DNA of 64,000 bases, taken from positions 434,001 to 498,000 of the forward strand of contig CAVVQM010000007.1 in assembly GCA_963750395.1 (NCBI GenBank), given 5' to 3'. A program made the translations under genes and the position numbers. Positions 35,007-43,947 of the stretch are shown piece by piece. Source of the DNA: JADJPO01 sp963750395 (GTDB lineage Bacteria > Actinomycetota > Actinomycetes > Actinomycetales > Kineosporiaceae). The notes beneath the pieces are model-generated. The model ran no database searches, had not been told where the DNA came from, and saw only the letters and a program-made list of their open reading frames with translations. Numbering within the stretch: position 1 is the stretch's first letter; each line of letters begins with the position of its first letter.

Positions 35007-35031
35007 CACCACCGGCGAGCTGCCGGTGGTG
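35007..35031 (+). promoter_or_regulatory. 10-bp perfect hairpin upstream of the subtilase gene
   Basis: CACCACCGGC (35007-35016) and GCCGGTGGTG (35022-35031) pair with a 5-nt loop, 54 nt before the subtilase ATG. It may be a leader structure or an attenuator; there is no T tract. Confidence 0.45.
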
Positions 35032-35085
35032 ACCGCCTGCCCCCGGACCGGGCACGGCCACGTCCGGCGAGGCAGCGGAGGGCGC

Positions 35086-37038
35086 ATGCGCCGATCTGGC
35101 TTGGGCCTGTTGGCCCTGGGACTCACGACATCGGTCCTCGCCGGCGGCGTACCCGCCTCTGCGGCGGCGGACACGGCCGAGTACGTCGTCGTCTACCGCC
35201 CCGGCGTGACCAGCACGATGGCCCAGGGCTCGTTCTCGGCGGCCCAGATCGCGCCCAAGGAGCGCTTCCTCCACGCGGTCAACGGGATCTCGGCGGACCT
35301 GACCGCCGCCCAGAGGCAGGCACTGGCCCTCGACCCCACAGTCCTCAGGATCGAGCCCAACATCGAGCTTCGTGCCGTCGGAACCCAGGTGAACCCCCCG
35401 TGGGGCCTGGACCGCCTGGACCAGGGCTCCTCGAGCACGAGGTTGGACAACGGCTACACCTACGCCGACGACGCTCAGGGTGCCTCGGTCAACGTCTTCG
35501 TGCTCGATTCGGGCCTGCGCACCAGCCACAACGAGTTCGCCGGACGGGTTCAGCCCGGGCGCAACTTCATCGCCCACACGGATCCCGACGAGGCGGTGCC
35601 GAACTCGGACGTCTCGGACTGCAACGGGCACGGCACCCATGTCACCGGGACCGCCGCCGGAACGGTGAGCGGGGTCGCCAAGCAGGCCCGCATCGTGCCG
35701 GTGCGGGTCCTCGACTGCAACGGCAGTGGAGACCTGATCACGGTGCTGTCCGCGATCGACTGGGTGATCGCCCAGGCCCAGGCACCGGCCAACGCCGGGT
35801 ACCGGGCGGTCGCGAACATGAGCTTCGCCGGCAACCGCAGCGCCACCCTCAACGACGCGGTGACCCGGATGGCCCAGGCGAACATCGCGGTGGCGGTGGC
35901 GGCCGGGAACAACGGCGCCGACCTGGCGGGCTACAGCCCCGCCTCCGAGACGACGTCGGTGACCGTCGGAGCCGTGGACAGCGCCGACACAGCGGCCTCC
36001 TTCAGCAACCGGGGGAGTGGACTGGACGTCTGGGCGCCCGGGGTCGGCATCCGATCCGCATGGATCGGCGCGGACAACGCCCTGGCCACGCTGCAGGGGA
36101 CCTCGATGGCCGCGCCGCATGTCGCGGGCGTGATGGCGGTGCTGCGCTCGAAGCACCCCGCCGACGTCAGCATCGCGGACGGCGTCCACACCACCGTCGC
36201 CGAGCGACTCGCCCAGCTGGGGCGCGCCGGTGCCGTCCGGCCGGCCGGGGACTCCGCCTCGTCATCCGACGTGCTCCAGTCCCCGACGGCGACCTCGCCC
36301 GCCTGCGCCGTCGCCGACGGCTTCGTCGCGTCCTCGACCGGCACCCTGTACACCCTGGACGATCTCTCGGTGTTGACCGGCTCGGGCAGCCTGCGGACCC
36401 ACACCGTCGTCGGCTCGGGCTGGTCGACGTCGCGCCACGCCTGGTACGGGACCGCGGGGGACGGGGTCGTGTATCTCGTCTCGAAGACCGGCGAACTGCG
36501 GTGGTACCGATTCGCGGACGGCCAGTGGCAACCGGGCTCCGGCAGGATCATCGGGACCGGCTGGAACCTCGGCCGGGGCCTGAGGACCATCGAGGTCGCT
36601 CCGGGCGGCGACCTCTACGTGGTGACCTCGACGGGACTCCTGAAGCTCTACCGGCACAACGGGTGGCAGAGCGGGACGCCGTCCTGGAGCGTCTGGACGA
36701 TCGGCTCCGGCTGGCGCGACCCGCAGGTGCTCGCGCCGACCGGCACCGGCGTGCTGTACCGGCAGTACGGCGGAAAGCTCTACTGGTACAAGCACTCCGA
36801 CCCCTCGGGTGGGCCTGTGACCTGGCGGGCACGCGCCGTCGGCAGCGGGTGGCGGTTCAGCGACCTCGTGCCGGCGGGTCGGGGGGTCCTCTACGGGGTC
36901 AACGCCTACGGGTACGTGCGCGCCTACAACCACACCGGGTCGGCCACCGGCGCCGCAACCTGGGACGACGTGCACGACAAGGGGCGGATCGCCGCCGCTC
37001 TGGGCATGGTGCTCGCGCCGCGATCCTGCCCCGGCTGA
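35086..37038 (+). CDS. Secreted S8 subtilisin-like protease with C-terminal propeller-like repeats
   Basis: A 650-residue pre-proprotein: signal peptide (1-27, ending ASAAA), an inhibitor I9 propeptide (about 30-105), a proteinase-K-type S8 domain with catalytic Asp141 (VLDSG), His182 (GHGTH) and Ser340 (GTSMAAPH), and a C-terminal region from about 400 with four or five repeats carrying a GSGW or GTGW motif and WYR/WYK, similar to tachylectin-2 type beta-propellers. The tail could bind a glycan or surface. ATG 35086 follows GGAGGG. Confidence 0.9.
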   Translation: MRRSGLGLLALGLTTSVLAGGVPASAAADTAEYVVVYRPGVTSTMAQGSFSAAQIAPKERFLHAVNGISADLTAAQRQALALDPTVLRIEPNIELRAVGTQVNPPWGLDRLDQGSSSTRLDNGYTYADDAQGASVNVFVLDSGLRTSHNEFAGRVQPGRNFIAHTDPDEAVPNSDVSDCNGHGTHVTGTAAGTVSGVAKQARIVPVRVLDCNGSGDLITVLSAIDWVIAQAQAPANAGYRAVANMSFAGNRSATLNDAVTRMAQANIAVAVAAGNNGADLAGYSPASETTSVTVGAVDSADTAASFSNRGSGLDVWAPGVGIRSAWIGADNALATLQGTSMAAPHVAGVMAVLRSKHPADVSIADGVHTTVAERLAQLGRAGAVRPAGDSASSSDVLQSPTATSPACAVADGFVASSTGTLYTLDDLSVLTGSGSLRTHTVVGSGWSTSRHAWYGTAGDGVVYLVSKTGELRWYRFADGQWQPGSGRIIGTGWNLGRGLRTIEVAPGGDLYVVTSTGLLKLYRHNGWQSGTPSWSVWTIGSGWRDPQVLAPTGTGVLYRQYGGKLYWYKHSDPSGGPVTWRARAVGSGWRFSDLVPAGRGVLYGVNAYGYVRAYNHTGSATGAATWDDVHDKGRIAAALGMVLAPRSCPG

Positions 37039-37135
37039 CCGGGTCGGGTGGGTCCTCTGCGGTCGCGGTGGGCGGCTCGGACGCCTAGCCTCGACGCCAG
37101 GGTTCGCGTCACTTTCCGGGGCAGGAGGGAGTGCC

Positions 37136-37912
37136 GTGCATCGGTCCGTCCGCCGGCTGGCCACGCTGGGCCTGTTCGGAGTCCTGCTCGCCGGATGTGG
37201 CACCGGCGGCGGCACGCAGCCCCCTGTCGATGCGTCGATCACGGCCTCGACCACCTCGGCACCGACGAGCTCGTCCGCCGCCGGCCCAGAGGCATCGCCC
37301 ACGCCGACCTCGCCCGCCGTGCTGCGGCGGGGTGCCGAGGGTCCCACGGTGACCGCGCTGCAGCAGCGACTCGGCGAGTTGGGCTACTGGCTGGGACCGC
37401 GCGACGGTCGGTTCGGGGATCTCACCCAGCAGGCGGTCTACGCCCTGCAGAAGGCGGCCGGCCTGTCTCGGGACGGGGTGGTCGGTCCGAAGACCCGTGC
37501 CGCCCTGGCGCGCGGGGACAGGCCGTCGGCCCGCAGCACCGCCGGCCACGTGATCGAGATCGACCTCGATCGTCAGCTGCTGCTGGTCGTGGACGACGGG
37601 AAGGTCGGCGTCGTGTTGAGCACCTCGACCGGAACCTTCGAGAACTATGTCTCCCAAGGGGTCACACATCTGGCGGACACCCCGCGCGGGCACTGGCGCG
37701 TCTACCGGGAGGTCGATGCCTGGGATCCGAGTCCCCTCGGCCGGCTGTACCGGCCGCGGTACTTCAACTCCCAGGGCATCGCCGTGCACGGCTACCCGTC
37801 GGTCCCCCCGTATCCGGCCTCGCACGGCTGCGCCCGGGTCAGCCTGGCCGCCATGGACTGGATCTGGGAGCAGGACGTGATGCCGATCGGGGCTCGGGTC
37901 TGGGTGTACTGA
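37136..37912 (+). CDS. Lipoprotein L,D-transpeptidase with peptidoglycan-binding domain
   Basis: A 258-residue lipoprotein. The lipobox LLAGC is followed by a Ser/Thr/Pro linker, a peptidoglycan-binding domain 1 (about 62-125) and a YkuD catalytic domain with HGYPSVPPYPASHGC; Cys232 is the nucleophile. It would make 3-3 peptidoglycan cross-links or attach proteins, outside the cell. GTG 37136 follows GGAGGGAG. The stop codon is inside a 14-bp tandem repeat. Confidence 0.9.
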   Translation: MHRSVRRLATLGLFGVLLAGCGTGGGTQPPVDASITASTTSAPTSSSAAGPEASPTPTSPAVLRRGAEGPTVTALQQRLGELGYWLGPRDGRFGDLTQQAVYALQKAAGLSRDGVVGPKTRAALARGDRPSARSTAGHVIEIDLDRQLLLVVDDGKVGVVLSTSTGTFENYVSQGVTHLADTPRGHWRVYREVDAWDPSPLGRLYRPRYFNSQGIAVHGYPSVPPYPASHGCARVSLAAMDWIWEQDVMPIGARVWVY

Positions 37913-37932
37913 TCCGGCTGTACTGATCCAGG
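37905..37932. repeat. 14-bp tandem repeat across the transpeptidase stop
   Basis: TGTACTGATCCGGC (37905-37918) is followed by TGTACTGATCCAGG (37919-37932), 12 of 14 bases identical. Both copies include the TAC-TGA stop context. Confidence 0.6.
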
Positions 37933-37952
37933 TGTGCCGGGTGGATCTACCG

Positions 37953-38036
37953 TGTCCGAGGGGGGACTTGAACCCCCATGCCCTTTCGGGCACTAGCACC
38001 TCAAGCTAGCGCGTCTGCCAATTCCGCCACCCGGAC
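37953..38036 (-). tRNA. tRNA-Leu, anticodon GAG
   Basis: The minus strand folds as an 84-nt cloverleaf. The acceptor is GTCCGGG with CTCGGAC and discriminator A; the anticodon loop is TTGAGGT with GAG at 38000-38002; a long variable arm (TGCCCGAAAGGGCA) marks a class II leucine tRNA; the T arm is GGGGGTTCAAGTCCCCC. CCA is not encoded. Confidence 0.95.
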
Positions 38037-38192
38037 GAGGTTCGCCGGAACGCGGTCCGGGGGGCCGCGTCGGCGCAGGAGAGGCTATCACGCAGCCACC
38101 TTGCCGCCCGAACGCCGATCGGGGCTAGCGTTGAGTCCCACATGCCGCCCGGACCGCCGTCCACCGGGTCAGGCCAACCGCGGAGGTCAGCC

Positions 38193-39537
38193 GTGCACCA
38201 GCCCAGCGATCCCACCGCACCCTCAGCGGCCGTCGGCAGCTCGCGGGCCGAGCAGGAGGCCGTCGACCTGTGCCGGGACCTGATCCGTATCGACACGTCG
38301 AACTTCGGCGACAACAGCGGACCGGGGGAGCGCGAGGCCGCCGAACTGGTGGCAGAACTGCTCAGCGAGGTGGGGCTGGAGCCCACCCTGATCGAATCGG
38401 CACGCGGCCGGGCCAATGTCGTCGCCCGGATCGCCGGCGCCGACCCGGACCGGTCGGCCCTGGTGATCCATGGCCATACGGACGTCGTGCCGGCCGAGGC
38501 CGACGACTGGCGTATCGACCCCTTCTCCGCCGAGATCGCCGACGACTGCGTCTGGGGTCGTGGAGCGGTGGACATGAAGGACATGGACGCGATGATCTTG
38601 GCCGTCGTCCGCGACCTGGTGCGCAGCGGCCGCAAACCGCCTCGTGATCTGGTGATCGCCTTCTTCGCGGACGAGGAGGCCGGGGGTGAGTACGGCGCCC
38701 GGTACCTGGTCCGGCAGCATCCAGAACTCTTCGAGGGGGCGAGCGAGGCGATCAGTGAGGTGGGCGGCTTCTCCGTCGACGTGGGAGGTCGCCGCCTCTA
38801 TCTGCTGCAGACCGCCGAGAAGGGCATCGCCTGGCTGCGTCTGGTCGCCCATGGCCGCGCCGGACACGGCTCGCAGATCAACGACGACAACGCCGTCACC
38901 GCCCTGGCGGCCGCGGTGACCCGGATCGGTGGTCACACCTGGCCGATCGAGATCACGCCGACCGTGCGGGCCTTCCTCGACGGGGTCCGCGAGGTCACCG
39001 GCACCGACCTCCCCGTCGATGATCCCGACGCCCTGGTCGCCATGCTGGGCAGCACGGCCCGCTGGGTGGGCGCGATCATCCAGAACACGGCGAACCCGAC
39101 CATGCTCCAGGCCGGCTACAAGCACAACGTGATCCCTGGGACCGCAACGGCTCTCGTCGATGGGCGTTACCTGCCCGGGCGCCTGGAGGAACTGGTCTCG
39201 ACGGTGCGTGAACTGGCCGGTCCGGGCATCGACGTCGAGGTGGTGGAGGAGGCGACAAGCCTGGAGGCGCCGTTCTCGGGCGACCTCGTCGATGCCATGC
39301 GGGCGGCGCTGCTCGCCGAGGACCCCGGCGCGACCGTCCTGCCCTACTGCCTGTCCGGCGGCACCGACAACAAGTCCCTGTCCGAACTCGGGTGTGACCG
39401 GGTACGGCTTCGCGCCGCTGCGCCTGCGCCCGGACCTGGACTTCGCCGGCATGTTCCACGGCGTCGATGAGCGGGTGCCCCTGGAGGCGCTGCGATTCGG
39501 TGTCCGGACGCTCGCCCGGTTCGTCGACAACTGCTGA
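38193..39537 (+). pseudogene. M20 peptidase gene with one-base apparent frameshift
   Basis: A zinc-dependent M20 (dipeptidase/DapE-like) hydrolase, with HGHTDVVP, the DMKDMDA metal motif, the ADEEAGG catalytic region and SGGTDNKSLSELG. The frame then breaks: GGG at 39390-39392 has one G too many, after which the other frame continues with GYGFAPLRLRPDLDFAGMFHGVDERVP, exactly as the family ends. The span is 1,345 nt (multiple of three plus one); corrected length 447 residues is normal. GTG 38193 has GGAGG 6 nt upstream. An assembly error is at least as likely as a real mutation. Confidence 0.85.
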
Positions 39538-39550
39538 GCGCCGCGCCGCC

Positions 39551-39799
39551 TCACGCCGTCCGGACGACACGGATGATCCGTCGCCGCAACCAGACCTGGC
39601 GGCGGCCTCCCCAGGAGACGCGGACCCTGGCCACCTCCCAGTGGTCGTGCTCGGCGAGGTCGGCGAGCAACCGCTGGACCTGGCCGCGGCCGACCCGCCG
39701 CGGCACCACGAGCACCCGGTACTCGTAGTCGCCGCCGGGCAGCCCCTCGGGCAGCGGATCGACCCGGCGCAGGGGTGGCCGCAGAGTCGGATCGATCAT
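39551..39799 (-). CDS. DUF5703 family protein
   Basis: An 82-residue basic protein with the segment DYEYRVLVVPRRVGRGQVQR and the Arg-rich end WLRRRIIRV, the pattern of the actinobacterial DUF5703 family. No membrane helix, function unknown. ATG 39799 begins with no clear ribosome site. It is convergent with the M20 gene and 64 bp from the divergent acidic-tail gene. Confidence 0.75.
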   Translation of the reverse strand: MIDPTLRPPLRRVDPLPEGLPGGDYEYRVLVVPRRVGRGQVQRLLADLAEHDHWEVARVRVSWGGRRQVWLRRRIIRVVRTA

Positions 39800-39851
39800 G
39801 GACTTGGCTCCGTCATCGCACCCATGTCATCACGCCGGTACCGCGAAACGC

Positions 39852-39857
39852 TACGGT
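39852..39857 (+). promoter_or_regulatory. -10 element (TACGGT), leaderless acidic-tail gene
   Basis: TACGGT lies 6 nt before ATG 39864, and no ribosome site is visible. Confidence 0.5.
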
Positions 39858-39863
39858 CGGGTC

Positions 39864-40237
39864 ATGACGACCGAACCTCGCGCCGCGTTGGACCGGCTCA
39901 CTGCGGCGCTCGAGGCACATCTGGAGGCCGCGAGCCGTCGGCAGGGCGAGGCCGACCCCGCCGTGGTCTCCGCCTACCAGACCCTTGCCGATGCCTTCGA
40001 GACCTATGACGAGGCGCTCTACACGGCCTTCGACGAGGTCACCCCCTTCGTGCTCTACGACGACGCCGAGGACGACGAGGATCTCGACGACGACCCGAGG
40101 ACGATGACGACTCCGACGAGGACGACGACGACTCCGAGGACGACGAGACGACGACGACTCCGAGCGAGGACGAGGACTCCGACGACGAGGACGAGGACTC
40201 CGAGGACGAGCTCGAGGACGAACCCTCAACCGTCTGA
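39864..40237 (+). CDS. Small acidic-tail protein (actinobacterial "primosomal protein" type), apparent frameshift
   Basis: An N-terminal helical domain (MTTEPRAALDRLTAALEAHL, then FETYDEALYTAFDEVTPFV) is followed by a very acidic tail. The tail begins YDDAEDDEDLDDD, then the frame turns to Thr/Arg-rich nonsense at about 40,095; one base is missing near 40,092-40,097. In the restored frame the tail is Asp/Glu/Ser and ends EDELEDEPSTV at 40,237. The span of 374 nt is two more than a multiple of three. The name primosomal protein is only traditional; function unknown. The end overlaps the convergent aldo/keto reductase gene by 12 nt. Confidence 0.75.
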
Positions 40238-41191
40238 GGACACCTCGTCGAGCACCTTGATGATCTCGGTCGGCAGGTCGACCTCGTCGGTGGCCAGCGC
40301 TTCTCGCAACTGTGGTCCGGTCCGTGCGCCCAGGAGCACCGCGGCGACCCCGGGCCGCTGGCGCACCCAGGCCAGGGCGACGTCCATCGCCGAGCACCCC
40401 AGGCCGTCGGCCGCGGTGGCCACGGCGTCGACGACACGGCGTCCGCGCGCGTTCAGGTAGGCACCGACGAAGGCGGACAGGTGCGCCGAGGCGCCCCTGG
40501 AGTCCGAGGGCGTGCCGGTCCGGTACTTGCCGGTGAGCACCCCCCGCCCCAGCGGGGACCAGGCCAGGATCCCCAGTCCGAGGGCCCTGGAGGCCGGGAC
40601 CACCTCTCGCTCGGCGCCGCGCTGCAGCAGCGAGTACTCCACCTGCGCCGCCACCAGCGACCCCTCGTTCGCCGCGATGGCCGAGCCGGAGCCGGCCGCC
40701 AGGGTCGCCGCGCGGGCCACCTGCCACCCCGTGTAGTTGGACACACCCACGTACCGCGCGCGCCCCGAGGACACGGCGGTCTCCAGCGCCGACAGGGTCT
40801 CGGCGATCGGGACGACGTCGCTCCAGCCGCGGACCAGCCACAGGTCGACGTGGTCGGTGTCCAGGCGCCGCAGCGAGGCATCCAGATCGGCGAGCAGTCG
40901 CCCGCGGGAGGGGAAGGTCGACGGGGTCCCGTCGCGCCAGGCCGCCCCGCCCTTGGTGCAGATGACCAGGTCCTCCCGGGGGAGCAGGGAGTCCATCAGC
41001 GACCCGAGGAGTTCCTCGGCGACCCCGTCCCCGTAGGTGGCCGAGGTGTCCACGAGGGTTCCGCCGACGTCGGCGAAGCTCTTCAGCTGTTCGCCGGCCT
41101 CGGCCTCATCGGTGTCCCTGCCCCAGGTCAGGGTCCCCAGGCCCAGACGGGAGACGGCGAGTCCGCTATGTCCGACCAGGCGCTGTTCCAC
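40226..41191 (-). CDS. Aldo/keto reductase family protein
   Basis: A 321-residue TIM-barrel oxidoreductase with the N-terminal HSGLAVSRLGLGTLTWG, the active Asp and Tyr in VDTSATYG, Lys in ICTKGG, but Arg in place of the usual catalytic His (WLVRGWSD instead of a His-containing segment). The C-terminal NADPH-binding part (LLGARTGPQLREAL) is present. Substrate unknown. GTG 41191 is the first start in the domain. Confidence 0.85.
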   Translation of the reverse strand: MEQRLVGHSGLAVSRLGLGTLTWGRDTDEAEAGEQLKSFADVGGTLVDTSATYGDGVAEELLGSLMDSLLPREDLVICTKGGAAWRDGTPSTFPSRGRLLADLDASLRRLDTDHVDLWLVRGWSDVVPIAETLSALETAVSSGRARYVGVSNYTGWQVARAATLAAGSGSAIAANEGSLVAAQVEYSLLQRGAEREVVPASRALGLGILAWSPLGRGVLTGKYRTGTPSDSRGASAHLSAFVGAYLNARGRRVVDAVATAADGLGCSAMDVALAWVRQRPGVAAVLLGARTGPQLREALATDEVDLPTEIIKVLDEVSSDG

Positions 41192-41246
41192 GCTGGAAAA
41201 CCTACCGGCACGCCGGAGTTCTCAGCCTCAGCTCAGCCAACGCGGG

Positions 41247-41252
41247 TAGTGT
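41247..41252 (+). promoter_or_regulatory. -10 element (TAGTGT), leaderless LLM gene
   Basis: TAGTGT lies 8 nt before GTG 41261; no Shine-Dalgarno sequence precedes the start. Confidence 0.5.
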
Positions 41253-41260
41253 CGGCGCCC

Positions 41261-42320
41261 GTGCGACTCGGACTGAACCTCGGCTACTGGGGCGGACGGA
41301 ACGACGCGGACAACCTCGCTCTCGCCCAGGAGGCCGACCGACTGGGGTACGCGGTCTGCTGGGCCGCGGAGGCCTACGGTTCCGACGTCCCCACCGTTCT
41401 GGCCTTCGTCGCCGCGCAGACCCGGCGGATCGACGTCGGCGCGGCCGTGATGCAGATTCCGGCGCGGACGCCGGCGATGACCGCGATGACCGCGGCGACG
41501 CTGGACACGTTGTCCGGCGGCCGGTTCCGCCTCGGACTGGGCGTGAGCGGTCCACAGGTGTCCGAGGGCTGGCACGGCGTCCGGTTCGCGTCACCGCTGG
41601 GCCGGACCCGAGAGTACGTCGACATCGTCCGACTTGCGCTCAGTCGCAAACCGGTCAGCTACTCCGGCCGGCACTACACGCTTCCGCTGCCGGACGGCCC
41701 CGGTAAGGCGCTGCACCTGACGGTGCGCCCGGCGCAGGACCACCTGCCGATCTACCTGGCCGCGGTGGGTCCGAAGAACCTGGAACTGGCCGGCGAGATC
41801 GCCGACGGGTGGCTGGGCATCTTCTTCAGCCCCGAACACGCTGAGGTGAGCCTGGCCCCGTTGCGGGCCGGCCGCGCGGTGGTGGCCAGCCGGCGAGGAC
41901 CTGCTGGCCGGATTCGACGTCGCGGTGACGGTCGGCGCCAGTCTGCACCCGGACGTCGCGGTGGCCGCCGACGCGCTGCGGGACTACACCGCGCTCTACG
42001 TGGGCGGAATGGGCAGCCGCAGCCAGAACTTCTACAACGCGCTCGTCCGCCGGATGGGCTACGACGAGGTCGCCGAGACGGTCCAGGAGCTCTACCTGAG
42101 CCGCAGGGGCCGGGAGGCCGCCGCCGCGCTGCCGGTGGAGCTCATCGACGCCACCAGCCTGCTCGGTGACCGGCACCGGATCGCCGATCGACTGCAGGCC
42201 TACGCGCAGGTCGGGGTGACCACGCTGAACGTCGCCCCGGCGGCCGTCGACCTGCCCTCCCGGCTCGAGACCATCCGCACCATCGCCGAAGCCGCCGACG
42301 CAGCCGGGATCCTCGCGTGA
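41261..42320 (+). pseudogene. LLM-class F420-dependent oxidoreductase (Rv3520c-like) with apparent frameshift
   Basis: A luciferase-like F420 enzyme starting VRLGLNLGYWGGRND, with the GGRFRLGLGVSGPQVSEGWHG motif and PIYLAAVGPKNLELAGEIADGW. After EVSLAPLRAGRAV the frame breaks between about 41,882 and 41,895 (one extra base), then continues as EDLLAGFDVAVTVGASL to the stop at 42,320. The span of 1,060 nt is one base over a multiple of three; corrected it gives 352 residues, normal for the family. Its stop overlaps the uppP start (GTGA). Confidence 0.83.
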
Positions 42321-43157
42321 CGGTCACCCTCGACTATGTCGACTCGGTCATCCTGGGCGTGGTCGAGGGGCTCACCGAGTTCCTGCCGGTGTCCTCGACC
42401 GGTCACCTGACCATCGCGGAGAAGCTGCTCGGGCTTCCGGTGGACGACCGCGCCGTGACCGCCTTCACCGCGATCATCCAGCTCGGCGCGATCGGCGCGA
42501 CCTTCCTGTACTTCCGCCAGGACATCTCCCGGTTGGCGGTCGCATGGTTCCGCGGCCTGGTCAGCGCACCGGCTCGCGCGGAGCGCGACTACACGCTTCG
42601 CCTGGTACGTGATCGCCGGCTCGACGCCGGTGGCGCTGGTGGGTTTCGTCCTACGGGACGTGATCGCCGGCCCGCTGCGCAGCCTGTGGGTGGTCGCCGC
42701 GGGACTGATCCTGTGGAGTGCGGTGATGTACGTCGCCGAGAAGCGCGGCCGCCGCAAACTCACCGAGGCGGATCTCACGCTGCGGCACGTGCTGATCATC
42801 GGCCTCGTGCAGTGCGTGTCCCTGGCGCCCGGCGTCTCGAGATCCGGGGCCACGATCAGTGCCGGCCTGCTGCAGGACATCGATCGGGTCACCGCGACCC
42901 GGCTGTCGTTCTTCCTGGCCATCCCGGCGCTGACCGGGGCCGGACTGTTCGAGATGCGCTCGGTCGACACCTCGGTGGTGGGCTGGGGCCAGCTCGCGGT
43001 CGGCACCGCCGTCAGCTTCGTCGTCGCCTACGCCTCGATCGCCTGGCTGCTGAGGTTCGTCGCGCGGCACCCGATCACCGTGTTCGTCGGCTACCGGGTC
43101 GCGCTCGGCCTGGCCGTCGTCGTCGCGCTCGCCGCCGGCTGGCTGAGCGCCACCTGA
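42317..43157 (+). pseudogene. uppP: Undecaprenyl-diphosphatase (UppP/BacA) with apparent frameshift
   Basis: An integral membrane phosphatase recycling undecaprenyl diphosphate. It carries EGLTEFLPVSSTGH at residues 14-27 and, in the second frame, PGVSRSGAT and the closing helices to VALAAGWLSAT. The frame changes between 42,593 and 42,599 (ACGCTT region, one extra base): the first frame gives DYTLRLVRD, the second gives FAWYVIAGSTPVALVGF. The span of 841 nt is one over a multiple of three; repaired length 279 residues is normal. As the enzyme is nearly essential, a sequence error is the simplest view. Confidence 0.87.
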
Positions 43158-43199
43158 TGCACCCGGCTGACCACGGTCAGCCCGCGCGGGTCGGGCGAT

Positions 43200-43205
43200 T
43201 ACCCT
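43200..43205 (+). promoter_or_regulatory. -10 element (TACCCT), leaderless phosphatase gene
   Basis: TACCCT lies 6 nt before GTG 43212. Confidence 0.45.
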
Positions 43206-43211
43206 CGCATC

Positions 43212-43937
43212 GTGCCCACCGTCCTGCTCGTCCGTCATGGCCGCACCACGGCCAACGCCGAGGGCACCCTGGCCGGGTGGACCAGCGGGGTCGGGCTGGA
43301 CGACGTCGGCCGTGCACAGGTGACGGCCCTGGCCGAGCGGATGGCCGTCCTGAAACTGGCGGCGCTGGTGTCCAGCCCCCTACAGCGATGCCTGGAGACC
43401 GCCCAGGCCCTGGTGGACGGGCGCCCGGCCCGGCGCCGTCCACAGCCGGTCACCGAGGACCGCCTCGGGGAATGCCACTACGGCGACTGGACCGGACGCC
43501 CGCTCAAGGACCTGGCCAAGGACCCGCTCTGGCGGGTCGTCCAGGCCCACCCGTCCGGAGTGACCTTCCCCGGCCCGCAGGGGGAGTCGATGCCGGCGAT
43601 GCAGGGCAGGGCGGTGGCCGCCGTGCGGGATCACGACGCCGCCGTGGGGCGGTCGGCGGGCGAACACGCGGTGTGGGTCGCGGTCTCGCACGGCGACGTC
43701 ATCAAGGCGATCCTGGCCGACGCCCTGGGCATGCACCTGGACGCCTTCCAGCGCCTCGTGGTCGACCCGGCGTCGGTCTCGGTGGTGCGCTACACGCCGC
43801 TGCGGCCCTTCGTCGTCCGGATCAACGACACCGGAGGCGATCTCGCCGCTCTCGCCGCCCCGCCCCGCCGCCGGCGGCGCCCGCCGTCCTCCGACGCGGT
43901 ACCCGGTGGCGAGACGGGCACAACGGGCAGCGCATAG
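43212..43937 (+). CDS. Histidine phosphatase, phosphoglycerate mutase-like (MSMEG_4193/Rv2135c type)
   Basis: A 241-residue protein of the phosphoglycerate mutase superfamily, with the catalytic RHGRTTAN at residues 8-15, the Glu in LGECHYGDW and the second His in VSHGDVIKA. The actinobacterial family beside uppP is a phosphatase of unknown substrate rather than a glycolytic mutase. The C-terminal 35 residues are Arg/Pro-rich and likely disordered. Confidence 0.87.
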   Translation: MPTVLLVRHGRTTANAEGTLAGWTSGVGLDDVGRAQVTALAERMAVLKLAALVSSPLQRCLETAQALVDGRPARRRPQPVTEDRLGECHYGDWTGRPLKDLAKDPLWRVVQAHPSGVTFPGPQGESMPAMQGRAVAAVRDHDAAVGRSAGEHAVWVAVSHGDVIKAILADALGMHLDAFQRLVVDPASVSVVRYTPLRPFVVRINDTGGDLAALAAPPRRRRRPPSSDAVPGGETGTTGSA

Positions 43938-43940
43938 GGT
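43935..43940 (+). promoter_or_regulatory. -10 element (TAGGGT), leaderless DUF3090 gene
   Basis: TAGGGT lies 7 nt before ATG 43948; its first three bases are the TAG stop codon of the phosphatase gene. Confidence 0.45.
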
Positions 43941-43947
43941 CATCAGC

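Noticed and set aside
39864..40237. Programmed frameshifting as the cause of the frame changes at 39-42 kb.
   Set aside because: No shared slippery heptamer or downstream pseudoknot occurs at the four sites and directions differ.
40098..40460. Thr/Arg-rich continuation of the acidic-tail gene in the uncorrected frame.
   Set aside because: It is low-complexity text produced by reading GAC/GAG repeats out of frame, and it runs into the convergent aldo/keto reductase gene.
43212..43937. Glycolytic phosphoglycerate mutase.
   Set aside because: The superfamily motif is there, but the neighbourhood and the short divergent sequence match the Rv2135c-type phosphatase of unknown substrate.
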